DNA of 64,000 bases, taken from the NCBI GenBank assembly GCA_030765055.1, contig CM060953.1:13687045-13751044 (forward strand), read 5' to 3'. The notes under the pieces are model-generated. The model ran no database searches. It saw only the letters and a program-made list of their open reading frames with translations, and was not told the DNA's origin. Shown piece by piece: positions 1-10,590 of the stretch (the stretch's first letter is position 1; the number at the start of each line of letters is the position of its first letter). This DNA is from Mantis religiosa. Its lineage: Eukaryota > Arthropoda > Insecta > Mantodea > Mantidae. A program made the translations under genes and the position numbers.

Positions 1-1536
1 ATAGAAGTTAATGGCCAGGGAGCGAACACCACTATCAGCCCGTAATATAAGCAGCAAACAAATTTTTACCTAGATTAGAATTGTAAAACTTGTAATTGAG
101 ATTGTAAGATATGGAAGTACAAATAAATATTATTATTAAATATTATTATTACTCCTATAGAAGTAAGATTGTATTTGTATATGTGGAATGGGTTCATAGA
201 TGTTTGCTTTCTTCAATGAATGTCTTCACGCTCTCTTTGCCAGTCTCAAATCTCATGAAGAATTAATGTTTGTTGGGTTTTTTAATGCTATCATATTAAT
301 CCTACATTTTGGCTGGACATAATCTATGTTGAAATCCCTTCATGTATCAAAGTAAGTCACAGAAGGATGTGCAGTAGTGGATCTATGCTAACGATGGAAA
401 CAATAGCCTCTGAAACATGTCCCAGAAAAGTTCTGGAGTAGAAAGTAAAGCTAATAATAATAATATAACATCTTAATTCTGCATACAAATTCAAAAATTA
501 TATTTCATAAGTAGTTAGAAATTTGGTTACTGGGTTTTAAATTAATTTTATTTTCCAGAGACTCAATATCAATATGGTATTTGAGAGAAACGAAGATTAC
601 ATGAATAAGTCATGCTTTGTTTCATAATAAAAATAAATATTTTTTAAAATTTGTTTTATTTAGTGGAAATGTCAACTTTGATATATTGGATGATACATTA
701 ATATTTGCATTTTGGCACAAATTACTTAATTATTTGATTAAGATAACAAATATTGGTGTCCTGTGAACTGGTTTAAGAAATGTTTGGAGTCGTTTAGCAG
801 TATTGTATGCAGTCAAAATAAAACATAAGTAGATTGTTAATAACCTAATGCTAACAGCATACTTCCATAACTTTACCTTCCTAAACTGTGTTCAATAAGT
901 GCAACTAGATTTCTAATTTACTGCAAGTAATTATTATGTATTCTGATTTATCTTTTCTACTGACCACATCCATTTCATCATCATCACTATTAAGAATGAT
1001 TTAAATTTCTTAATTGTATATGTTTTATTGATATTTTTACTTTTTCAGCTGTACAGATATAACAAAATTATTGTTCTTCAGTAATTAATTGTTAAGAACG
1101 GTTTTTAACTGTGAAATTCAAAATGAAGCAACTAAAAGCTGTGCAAATAAGTAAATGTTCTACTCCCCTCTTTTTCTTTTTAAAATATTTTCATTTTGAA
1201 AACACGTTATGGGGGAAAAAATAATTATAAAACTTCTTTCTAAAGGGAGGGTCATTGACATCAGTGACTTAAATTTAGTGGATTCTCATTGTACTCTAAA
1301 CAAATAACTTGTCTGAAACATTTTTAATCAAACCTTTGTTCTTGTGAAATATCTAACAAAATTGTAATGATATTTTTATCATGCTGTTGTCAGTTAGTCA
1401 GTCAATTCTTTTTCACTTATGTTTTGGAGAAATACATATTTTACTTCAGCAAGTGTGTTCAGGTGAATTTAGTGGCATTTAATAGTGGCAACTCCTGCTT
1501 TGTTGTTAAAGGGATAGGTGGGATAGAATTTTTGGA
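1..1536. other. AT-rich stretch without recognisable feature
   Basis: No repeat family shared with the rest of the window, no tRNA-like box and no protein similarity was seen on either strand. It holds short ATT runs and A/T-rich simple sequence. If the exon at 3968 is real, this could be intron or upstream DNA of that gene. Confidence 0.5.
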
Positions 1537-2055
1537 GGGGATTTGGCATGTAGACGAGACTGAGCTTTCTACCTAGGCCCCAAGTGGGGCATCCTCGGGA
1601 GGAAGGATGAGGAGAGAGGAGTTGAGGGCAGCCGACCTCAAGGACTCACAGCAGTGCAGAGGGCAGTTCCTACCATTTACCAGCTTGAAATTCCCCGGCA
1701 GTCCAGTACAACTGGCATCCTACCCACCGTAGTCCTAAAGTGGCCTACCAGGCCGGCCAAAGGCCGTCCTACTGGATGAGGAAGTGTTTGCCAGGAGCAT
1801 ATCATCCTGCCATGCAGCACCAAGACTCCCGCCAACACTTCTACCCTGAAAGAGACCATCAGATGAGAGATGATGTGAAATGATAATGGAGATGAAATGG
1901 AGGGGGATGTAATTAACCTTCCCAGTATTCACCTGGCAACACAGGAAAATGCCCAAAAAACCCATGGGTCAGGTAGGTCGGTCATGGGAATCAAACCCGG
2001 GCCTCCTGAATGCGAGGCACAGACGAAACCGCCTGAGCCATCCCACTCAGTAACC
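1537..2055 (-). repeat. tRNA-derived SINE, family C (copy 1)
   Basis: The right end, read on the minus strand, has a tRNA-like head with A-box-like GGATGGCTCAGGCGG and B-box-like GGGTTTGATTCCC. It is followed by a GGGTTTTTTGGG-type linker and a body containing CATTTCATCTCCATTATCA. The far end carries CCCCAAGTGGGGCATCC and GAGGGGATT. The same order recurs at 14128-14935 and 41012-41643, and the 3' end alone recurs at 56690-56850, so this is a dispersed family. The short open frames inside are not conserved between copies. Confidence 0.75.
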
Positions 2056-2204
2056 ATTAATATATATTGATAATATATTTATATTCTGTATTAAATTCTT
2101 CTTTGTTAACTGGAATATTTATTAACCCTAAGTTAAAATATAAAAACAATAAATTATTGTGAAAAAAGGTTAATACTTTTATTTTTAATTTCGGCATGAG
2201 TAGA

Positions 2205-2757
2205 TAGAATCAACATGAAAATTTCAATGCCATGGCCGGGATTTGAACCACGGATCATCTAGTTTCCGCCCAGTCGCTCTAACCCATTGAGCTGCCATGG
2301 CCAACTTGCCGTCCTGACATTAAATTCTCCATTTGACTCGTATATTTTCCCGGTAAACCACTATGGGCTCTTGTATCCAAGATACACCGTTTGTGGCGAC
2401 TTACTATTGTAAGTACTTGAGTCCGAGGCTTCATCATTTAACTCTTATTATTTTAGTTAATTGATGGAAATTAATCATCTCTTCACACTAGCCGTACATA
2501 GGCTAAGGTTTTTGATAGAGTCAACACAAAAAATTCAATGCCATGGCCGGGCCATGAAATATATGAGTCAAATGGAGAATTTATTGTCATGACGGCAAGT
2601 TGGCCATGGTAGCTCAATAGGTAAGAGCAACTGGACAGAAACCAAGAGATCCATGGTTCAAATCCCAGCTGTGGCTTTGAATTTTTCATGTTGACTCTAT
2701 CTATCAAAAACTTTAGCCTACATATGACTAGTGTGAAGAAATTATTAATTTCCAACA
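2205..2757. repeat. SINE family B, inverted composite
   Basis: The first half (about 2205-2470) is a minus-strand copy of SINE-B, recognised by the tRNA-like core that reads GGCCATGGCAGCTCAATGG on the minus strand and by GGATTTGAACC. A second minus-strand 3' flank (2457-2549) is joined abruptly at about 2550 to a plus-strand copy (2550-2757) with B-box-like GGTTCAAATCCC. The join creates a fold-back arrangement. The family recurs at 7321, 11540, 12266, 21279 and 39080. Confidence 0.75.
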
Positions 2758-3182
2758 ATTAACTAAAATTATTGAATTATATTTGCTTTACTGTTAACAG
2801 CTTCTTTTTTTGTTATTTTTTTTTTTTAAGAACTGAAGTTATTTGAAGTGTGAGATAGCAATTCTTGGACACAGTGAAGGAGTTTTTGACAGAAATGTAA
2901 GTCTTTCTCAGGTGCATGATGGTTCAGAAACTGACAGACAGGATCTGTTTCAAAAAAAATAAAAAATAAAAGTACTTCACATGTTTTAAAAGCAACAGCC
3001 CCATGTCAGTAGTTTTACTGAGAACTCCTGTTGGACGAAATTTTGGCATATTGTTATGATTCTGACAATTGACAACATCATTAACTCTCAGTACTCTTTA
3101 AGTATTAGAACCTTGTAGTGCTAAACCAACAAATTCTCTGCATGTGTGTTTGAAGGAATTTAGTAACAGTGACGTCAAAATC
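2758..3182. other. No gene seen; poly-T tract
   Basis: AT-rich DNA with a poly-T tract near 2802-2828 and an A-rich stretch near 2952-2970. Nothing else was recognised. Confidence 0.5.
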
Positions 3183-3378
3183 AATCTTAAAAACTATTTG
3201 TAGTCGGTTTATTGACGCTTGTCACTTTTGTATATTATTGAGGGACTAGTTTCAAAGGCCATTGCCTCCATTTTCAACCTCTTTCCAACTAGCTAGCCTT
3301 TGAAACTTGTCCCTTGATGATATAAAAAAAAGTAAGTGACGAGTGTCAATAAACCGACTACAAATAGTTTTTACGATT
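3183..3378. repeat. Fold-back (MITE-like) element
   Basis: Two arms of about 80 bp (3183-3263 and about 3292-3378) are near-perfect inverted copies. Both contain AACTATTTGTAGTCGGTTTA and a TTTCAAAGGC block when read inward. The ~30-bp spacer contains CCTCCATTTTC. The size and lack of coding capacity fit a MITE or fold-back element. No target duplication could be fixed. Confidence 0.65.
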
Positions 3379-3967
3379 AAATTCTCTGCACTTTAATTTT
3401 AGTGTGTTATGTGCTTAAAAATAGAAACCTGACTTATATAATCTTTAAATGCATTACTGCTATAATAAAGTTTTTTAGGTTTTAAAATATATAAAAGTGA
3501 GGATTTGATTAAATATGTTTCAGGAAAAGAAAAACTTTTTGTACGTAAAACACAATCTTATGATGGTGATGATAATGATAATGATGGTGATATGAATTTC
3601 GGTTAAAAAATAAACTGGCCTGTAAATGAGCTAGATAGCATCTTCTAAATTAAAAATTAAATTTGTCATTATTTTCCTTCAATTAAAGCAACTTTTATTC
3701 TTTTTTTTTTTTTCCTTCAGATATGTTATTTACAAAACAAGCAGCTGCAAGGTTTAAAAAAAAGCTGATGTTTAGTTTGTAAGGACACTAACAATATAAA
3801 ACATCCATATCAATTTTGTTCTGAAAAATATGAGTTTCAGATTATGAATTTCAGCTGCAGCATATTGATGTGTGTGTTTTTTTTTTTTTTTAATCTTAAA
3901 TGAATACCTCTTTGATATTTCTGTACTTTAAACGTAATGCTAGAGTTTGATTGTTTATGTCCTGTAG
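3379..3967. other. No gene seen; possible intron
   Basis: AT-rich. It contains a short GATGATAATGATAATGATGG simple repeat near 3560 and poly-T tracts near 3700 and 3880. It would be intron if the next exon is real; its last bases, TTTATGTCCTGTAG, form a reasonable 3' splice site. Confidence 0.4.
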
Positions 3968-4096
3968 AAAAACTGGCAGCACCTCCACCACTCACATCCT
4001 CCACAGCAACTCCCAGCACTATTTCTATAACAGGAGCAACACCATTCAAAACCACCATTAAGATGGAGTGCCTCGACACCACCAGCACTGGCAAAG
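3968..4096 (+). CDS. Candidate internal exon of an unknown gene
   Basis: The segment is flanked by a pyrimidine-rich 3' splice site (TGTCCTGTAG, ending 3967) and a strong 5' splice site (CAAAG then GTAAGAGT, from 4097). It is 129 bp, exactly 43 codons. The splice phase therefore stays constant: two bases finish an incoming codon and one base starts the next. The open frame is rich in Ser, Thr and Pro, beginning KLAAPPPLTSSTATPS and ending IKMECLDTTSTGK. Its GC content is clearly above its surroundings. Such low-complexity segments are common in transcription factors and other regulators, but no family was recognised and no second exon was found here. An unspliced chance open frame remains possible. 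Confidence 0.45.
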
Positions 4097-4495
4097 GTAA
4101 GAGTGTTTAAGTTTTTCTAGTCCACACAACCACAAAAGCAAGTGAAAACAGAAATAAGGTGAATATTTTGGTCGTAAAAGGCTCCAAATTAACATGATCC
4201 ATTTTTTATTTTTATCATAATAAGGTACTGCTCACAAGTTTATATATTAGGATACATTAAGTACAGAATATATTCTCGATTCAATTTTGTACTACAGAAG
4301 TCTGTGATTGATTTCACATGGCTTTTACATGTTAGTACATGCTATCAGTGACAGTTTTTCACATATATACATGGATATTGAGTCTGGATCGTGATATGTC
4401 TTCGTCCTGCATATTTTGAGATAATAGCTGTGGTCTGCCATGGAATTTCTGAAGTGCCTCAGCTCCTGGTTCTTTTTAAATGGTGTATTTATACT
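4097..4495. other. No gene seen; possible intron
   Basis: AT-rich sequence after the candidate exon. No motif was recognised. Confidence 0.4.
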
Positions 4496-4675
4496 CCTGG
4501 CTGAGTAGCTAGACTGCTTGTCTCTCACCAAGGCAGCCCAGGTTCGATCACAGGTGACCGCAAAGTGAGAGTTGTGGTGGATATGGCACTGGGATGGGTT
4601 TTCTCCTAGTCCTCCAGTTTCCCCGTCAGCATTCCACCAATTGCTCCATCATCATCTTTCCTATTATTCATCTTG
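4496..4675 (+). repeat. tRNA-derived SINE fragment, family D (copy 1)
   Basis: The tRNA-like part contains CTGAGTAGCTAGACTGCTTG and the B-box-like CCAGGTTCGATCAC. It is followed by a body with GTGGTGGATATGGC, GGGTTTTCTCC and CAATTGCTCCATCATC. The same body is found at 41640-41815. It ends next to an (AT)n run at 4680-4700. Confidence 0.6.
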
Positions 4676-4679
4676 TCCT

Positions 4680-4700
4680 CATATATATATATATATATAT
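4680..4700. repeat. (AT)n microsatellite
   Basis: About ten perfect AT units directly after the SINE-D fragment. Confidence 0.9.
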
Positions 4701-5009
4701 CACCTGCTTCCTTCACCTTTACACCAGGCATTGTGCTGATCAACTATCCTGTTTCTCTATTGGATCCAAAGCTTCGGTTCCTCAGGCCCGACCTTAAAAG
4801 GATAGAGAAACAAGAATTCCCTAACACGATAGAGGTACAACTAGGGAAGTTAAAGAAGAAGTATTAATATCCCTTCTTTTTTTTTTGGTTGTATCACAGG
4901 CTTTCATGTGGAAGATATTGCTTATAGACAGTGATTACTCATAAATACTGTATGACATTTCATTAAGTTAATAACAGTGATGTGAATTTAAATTTATGGA
5001 AAAATTGAA

Positions 5010-5411
5010 TTGCAGTTAAAATACTTACAAAACATACTTTTGTGGTGTGTTGATCAGTTTCAAGAGCTACTTGCTCTTGATGTGGATAATGATTGTAGTA
5101 ATTCTATGTCATTATATATATTTGAATACAGACAGATCCTTTTGTGTACAAAAATATATGTAATAGATAAGTTCAATCCAATCAAAAGCAACCAAATTCA
5201 TGAACATTGTACAACAGGAAACGTGGACTGTTTTAGACATAGAGTGAATAAAAGTGTATCTCTAAAAGATGTATATATTTCTGGAATCACACTCTATAAC
5301 AAACTACCACAAGAAATTAAAACTGCAGCTGATGTTTCTAAACAGAAATTTGAAAGGAAGTTGAGGATGTATCTGATTAACAAATGTTTATATGACTTGA
5401 AGGAAATCTGA
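5010..5411 (+). pseudogene. Non-LTR retrotransposon, C-terminal end relic
   Basis: An open frame of 133 codons. The last ~70 residues resemble the extreme C-terminus of CR1/Jockey-type reverse-transcriptase proteins: a ...RHRVNKSVSLKDVYISGI segment, then LYNKLPQEIKTAADVSK and a basic helix with KFERKLRMYLINKC before the stop. In those elements this tail follows the polymerase, which is absent here, so this is a 5'-truncated copy. A short 3' UTR follows, ending in an A9 run near 5480-5489 that could be the old tail. The first ~50 residues are not recognised and the Met at the start is probably chance. The family assignment rests on pattern memory, not on a search. Confidence 0.55.
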
Positions 5412-5489
5412 GAAACTAATTTGTAAATATATAATTGTATTTCTGACATGTCCAAAATCATATGTGTGATAAACTGGATGGAAAAAAAA

Positions 5490-7320
5490 AATATGTTGGA
5501 TCTGCTCCCATGAAGTTAGAGAAGGTTGTTGCATGACTGGAGAGATGCCATCATGTAATGAAGTCAGAGATAAATAACTTCTACACTAGATTCTAGGGTG
5601 CTAGGCCATTTTATTAAGCATTGAAGATGTGGCAGGCATTACCAAAAGCTGGCCCCAGGTGGAGCTTATTTAGACGTAATACTCACCTACGTAAGGCAAA
5701 GTCTAGCGGATTTGTGGCATTATGTAATATAATACTGAGATGAGGAAAGGGTTTGAGACTGGGAGCTGTTTACAATGTTCCCCTTCTAAGAATCTGGATG
5801 TTGATACAGAAATTATGACTCCATTGAATAAATTAATACTTATAATGGCAATAAATTACGAGTACAGTTTGGCTCGGGATAAGATTACATTAAGTTCAAT
5901 AATTAGTAATGGCTCGTTTTCAGGAAAATTCATAGAAGTAGTTTGATAGGTTATGTTAATGAGGGGTGAAAGTATCCAAAATCGCCAGAATAGGTACGGC
6001 AGGAGAATTCTTGGAATATGTGCGAGTATATCTTAGAAATTTATAGAGTGATTTTAGGATGGAAAGGAGCAAAGTTAAGAAATGTAGAAATGAACTGGTA
6101 ACATCGTATAGAAGCTAGTAATATGGGTCTTACAGTAATTAGCAAAAGGGAGGCTGTTAGGAGAATATTGAAGCTGATTAGGACTTTCTGGGCATAATCT
6201 TTGACACTTCTGATCAGATTGCTGGTGGACTATGGGTAGCTGGATTAGGCGTCATTCTTGCCTCAAGGATAGAACTGCATGTTATTGTGCGATATAGGAT
6301 TCAAATAGGTTAACTCTGGATATTTATGTATTAGTTTCCATGGTCACAAGTGCTCCATTAAAGTGAATACTGTTATTAAACGTTTTTAAAGTCAGAATTC
6401 AGTGTTATCCTTTCTTTAAATATACATCTGCACATACATTGAGATATGTTTCTTAGCTAAAATCGCAAAGCAGACTTAACCGTACTGTAAAGTAAGACCC
6501 ACTGGTTACAATGTAAAGAATGTGTTGTCATCAACAACTCTAATGTTATCTGAGAAAGTTGCTGCAAACAGGCACGTATTTTGAAGTCAGTTTCCGAGGA
6601 GGTCCAAAAAATCTACGTTGAATTATTTGCTTTTAATAAATAAATAATCAGGGATGTGTTTTTATCATGTTAGTAAAAAATAAAAACATATGTAATACAT
6701 CATATTCACATGACTTTCTCCACCCGAGCTTCTACAAATTGTTCTTACAAAAGTTTGGTTTTGTCTTGTTTCTTTGGATAAAGTCTGTAGAAAGGCCTTG
6801 CACATTGTTTTTATAGCTAGGATAAAGTGATATAAGCAGCAATCAGATATTTAAAAAGCGAACCACTGATTGATGCATTTGAAGAATTAGTTCTCCTTGA
6901 ATGAAAAAGGGAATAAGAACTTTGAAGTTAAAAATTACATACCTTTAAGCATCTGGGAATTCTAATCAACAAATTATAATACATCGGAATTGGTTAAATT
7001 TGCAATTGACATTATTTGTGTATTTTAACGAGTTCTACAGCTGCTGTGCAGTAACTTTTCGTTTATCTCTTAAATAACTTCATGTCTGCCTGACAGTGAA
7101 TAGAGACGTTAAGATGAGAAGCTTGAATAAACTTTTTCAATTTATTTTAAACTACGTTTTATTTCAGCTATTTATTAAAAGTTTGAAATGATAATTCATT
7201 TGGAGGGGGTCCGGACACCCTGGACAACCTCTCTTAAATACGTCCCTGGCTGCAAACGATCCAACAATGAACATAATAGGCTCCAGTTATGTTACATTTT
7301 TGTAAATAACAACTTGGGCA
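5490..7320. other. 1.8 kb without recognisable feature
   Basis: AT-rich. Only short open frames were seen, with no similarity to the repeat families of this window. Confidence 0.5.
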
Positions 7321-8150
7321 ATTAACTAAAATAATGAGTTAAATGATGAAGCCTAGGACTCAAGTACTTACGATAGTAAGTCGCCACAAACAGTGTATCT
7401 CGAATGCGAGAGCACCTAGTGGTTTGACAGGGAAATATATGAGTCAAGTGGAGAATTTAATGTCAGGATGGCACTTTGGTCATGGTAGCTCAATGGATTG
7501 TATGTATGTATGTATTTATTAACTGCAATTGGGTACTACCCGGTGGCAGAGTTAAGAATACAGATCAAATTACATATACTAGATTTACAACAATAATACA
7601 GTAAACAATACAAACATGATATTATTTTACTTTAGTCACTTAAAACTTATCTAATTACTTCTCTGTTTACATATTATATACCATTATAATTCAAAAGTTA
7701 AACTATAAACCATTTAGATTTTTTCTAAATTTCTTCAACGACAGGGGACAGCGACTGGATGGAAACCAAGAGATCCATGGTTCAAATCCCGGCCATGGCA
7801 TTGAATTTTTCATGTTGACTCTATCTGTCAAAGACCTTAGCCTGTATATGGCTAGTATGAAGAAATGATTAATTTCCATCAATTAACTAAAATAATAAGA
7901 GTTAAATGAGGAAGTCTGGGATTCAAGTACTTACGATAGTAAGTCGCCACAAACAGTGTATCTCGAATGCGAGAGCACCTAGTGGTCTACCGGGGAAATG
8001 ATACGGGTCAAATGGAGAATTTAATGTCGTGATGGCAAGTTGGCCATGGTAGCTCAATGGATTAGAGCGACTGGACGGAAACCAGGAGATCTGTGGTTCA
8101 AATCCCGGCCATGGCATTGAATTTTTCATGTTGACTCTATCTAGCAACTT
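7321..8150 (+). repeat. SINE family B, head-to-tail tandem dimer
   Basis: Two copies of the same ~300-bp unit lie in direct order. Each has a left arm (AGTACTTACGATAGTAAGTC, CACCTAGTGG, ACCGGGGAAAT), a tRNA-like core (TGGTAGCTCAATGGATTAGA, GGTTCAAATCCCGGCC) and a right arm ending CATCAATTAACTAAAATAAT. The first copy is split inside the core by a 248-bp insertion (7500-7747). The second ends at about 8150 after GACTCTATC. Having the tRNA-like core in the middle of the unit is unusual for a SINE. Confidence 0.75.
7500..7747 (-). mobile_element. 5'-truncated non-LTR retrotransposon 3' end, nested
   Basis: This insertion splits the tRNA-like core of a SINE-B copy after CAATGGATT. On the minus strand it opens with the residues SLKKFRKNLNGL and a stop, typical of the basic tail of CR1/L2-type reverse-transcriptase ORFs. 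A ~200-bp 3' UTR follows and ends in AATAAATACATACATACATA, a microsatellite tail of the kind non-LTR elements carry instead of poly-A. No clear target duplication was found. Confidence 0.55.
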
Positions 8151-8547
8151 CTGTATTTAACCAAGTGTTTGTGCTGTTCACACATCCCATGTTCTTCTTT
8201 TGTTTTTAATGTAGTCCCTTAGACATATTTCATGTAAGGTCTGTGTATTGTATTTTTGATTGGAATACAACACTATACGTAAGTAAGGAAAGCTAAAAAT
8301 ACAGTTCCAGAAGCGGTGTTTTAAGTCGATTAGTATTAAAGAAATGCAGTTAGTTGGTAGGAAAGTGAAAACTTGGGCCGGTCGCTCCCTTAATTGCCGA
8401 GCCGCGAAAGCGAACGGTGACGAGCTCTAATCTAATTCCAACCAATCTCGCTCCTCAACGCTTTTTAAATATAAACTGTTTACTACTCGTTAGTCAGGTT
8501 TTTAAGTAGAAACTGGGAGACTTGTTTATTGCCTTACGTAGTCCCTA
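8151..8547. other. No gene seen
   Basis: Mixed composition, with a short GC-richer part near 8375-8440 (GGGCCGGTCGCTCCC). Nothing was recognised. Confidence 0.4.
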
Positions 8548-8689
8548 ACGATGAGGACGTTTTCTGTGTACCTACCGACCTTCCTGACCTGAAAGTTTCC
8601 TCGGTCCTGATCAGGAAATTTGAGGATGTAAACGACAGAGGAAACCTTCAGGTCAAGAAGGTCGGTAGGTACACAGGGAACGTAATCGT
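8548..8689. repeat. Inverted repeat / hairpin
   Basis: The left arm (8548-8602) and right arm (8638-8689) are inverted copies sharing CTGTGTACCTACCGACCTTC and TGACCTGAAAGTTTCCTC with few mismatches. The spacer is ~35 bp. No coding capacity. This is a MITE-like or locally formed hairpin. Confidence 0.65.
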
Positions 8690-9114
8690 GGTTATTTAAT
8701 GCCGCAAGTGGAAGCCCAGTGTCAGCTCCCCTTCCCCTGAGGCAGAAACCTCCCCCGCCATACAAAGCCGTGAAAGGTGAAGTGAAATAAAGAATCTTCT
8801 AAGAGTGAGGCTATAATGACATTAACACTGCCATGCTGGAATTAGGGCTTAGTCGTATACATACAAATACTTCCATTCACAGAATACTATTGTGACTAAA
8901 TGACAAAACCAAGTTGTATTAAACTCATTTTATTCGTCACTTAAACTTTTAGACAGCGACAACCCAGTTAACTTCGCTTTTGACGAGTACACAGAGTAAA
9001 CACGCCAGTCTATATCTCTGTTACACGCAGACTTAGGCTGCTCGAACTTCTCGACGTTCACTGCTCGCAGACTAACACTCACTTTACGCTATTGCCGAGC
9101 AACTTTCAACAATT
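8690..9114. other. No gene seen
   Basis: No recognisable feature apart from a short GC-richer part near 8715-8760. Confidence 0.4.
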
Positions 9115-9354
9115 ATTACACAAATAAAAGTATTTGTAACAGTTTCCACTTAACTTAAGAAGTTGATAATTCCTTCTTCTTTATAAAGATCGATTTCGAA
9201 GGCACAACGTTAACAACGTTGTTTACAACGGAGTTTGGTTAACAAACTGAAGACGAAGGCGATGTGCCTTCGAAATCGATCTTTATAAAGAAGAAGGAAT
9301 TATCAACTTCTTAAGTTAAGTGGAGACTGTTACAAATATTTTTATTTGTGTAAT
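9115..9354. repeat. Long fold-back element, 92-bp arms
   Basis: The left arm (9115-9206) and right arm (9263-9354) are almost perfect inverted copies: ATTACACAAATAAAAG at the outside, CTTAAGAAGTTGATAATTCC and GATCGATTTCGAAGGCACA inside. Only a handful of mismatches are visible. The 56-bp spacer includes a small palindrome around AACAACGTT. A transcript across it would form a very stable hairpin. Outer flanks share short direct blocks such as CGTTCACTG and ACTTTCAACAA, so the original element may have been longer. Confidence 0.8.
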
Positions 9355-10445
9355 ATTTGTTGCTTCACTGTGACTAGCTTCATTTTCTGTGTGAACTTTC
9401 AACAACTTTGCCGTTCACTGATCTCGCTCGCTGACCGACTCACAACTCCCATACTCATTGGTCAACTTGGAACTAAACACTCTCGAGACTGGCTTTTGTA
9501 CCCCTTGCCGGTCACTAAGAAATGTTCTGGGAACTTAAGACTCTTGAAACGAAGGAATAAGAAAATAAGAAATAGGCAAAGTCGAATCTTCTAGATCTGC
9601 CGAAATCGAATGGTCTGGAAAACATCAGCGCGATACAACAATGAGCCACCTGACGTCAGCTAGTGGCTACTCGATCGGCAGACAACAAAAACGGTGGAAT
9701 GGGGTGACTCACATTTAATTCCTTTTGGATAGGCATTTACTGCCGTCATATCAATATGATTTTATTAACAAAATATTGGTTTTCAAGAAATCCTATTCAC
9801 TATAATCGTACTCTGCCATGCTCTCCTCTCTTCGTAGGCATCTCTTATTGGTAGGCATCATGTTATGTGGTATTTGCAAAGAGATTATAATAGAGCATGA
9901 ATAAATCGTGTATATACCCTTAGCTGTACGGTCCGAGTCAAGAAATCTTGCTCTTTGCTAAAATAACAACTGAGAATCGTTATTTATACTCGTTTGTTGC
10001 TGTTCTCTCATATCGGTTTGATTTTGTGTTTAACCAATTGAAACATAAATGTCTGAAGAAATGGTACGCCTTAGCCATTGGCTAACTTGGAAAAAAATTG
10101 CAGGAACAGCCCACGGTCCTTTATGATATCATTTAAAATACGACTTTGCCAAAGAGAAGAACGCCATCTGAGATGTCAAGTTGAATAAAGTATGCGAGTA
10201 TACCTCCTAATTAAAATGCTAGGTACGCAGCACAGGTACCATTGCTTAATGATTATTTTGGTCAGTAATGAGTTGGAAAGTGAAGACAGAGCTTTGGCTC
10301 CATTGGTACATGTTGTAGAGGAAGTGCAATGAACAGAAACTACAAACAATACGTCCGGCGCCGAGCCGCACACATTTGGAACCGCAGGAAACAAAAGAAG
10401 CAGACACGTGCAGTCTCTAGCCCACAGCATGCGATATGTTTATAC
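9355..10445. other. No gene seen; CRE-like palindrome
   Basis: A TGACGTCA palindrome lies near 9651 within CCACCTGACGTCAGCTAGTGG. Otherwise there are only short unconserved open frames. Confidence 0.35.
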
Positions 10446-10590
10446 CGCCTCTGTAGCAACAGGTCTCGAGTTCGAATCTCGTGCAGGGTGATAAAGCTTT
10501 CTTCTGGGGTTGTCCCTTGTCATAGATGAATGTCTGATAACTCTTAGCTCTGTAGACCCTGGGCTCGTTTGAACAAATTAAAAAATTAAA
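10446..10590 (+). repeat. SINE-A, diverged partial copy
   Basis: CCGCCTCTGTAGC, the B-box GAGTTCGAATCTCG, then GTCCCTTGTCATAGATGAAT and AGCTCTGTAGACCCTGGGC match the SINE-A order. Part of the A-box region is deleted and the 3' end runs into A/T-rich sequence. Confidence 0.75.

Noticed and set aside
8041..8115. tRNA gene in GGCCATGGTAGCTCAATGG region
   Set aside because: It is the core of SINE-B. The T-stem pairs poorly and the family is dispersed.
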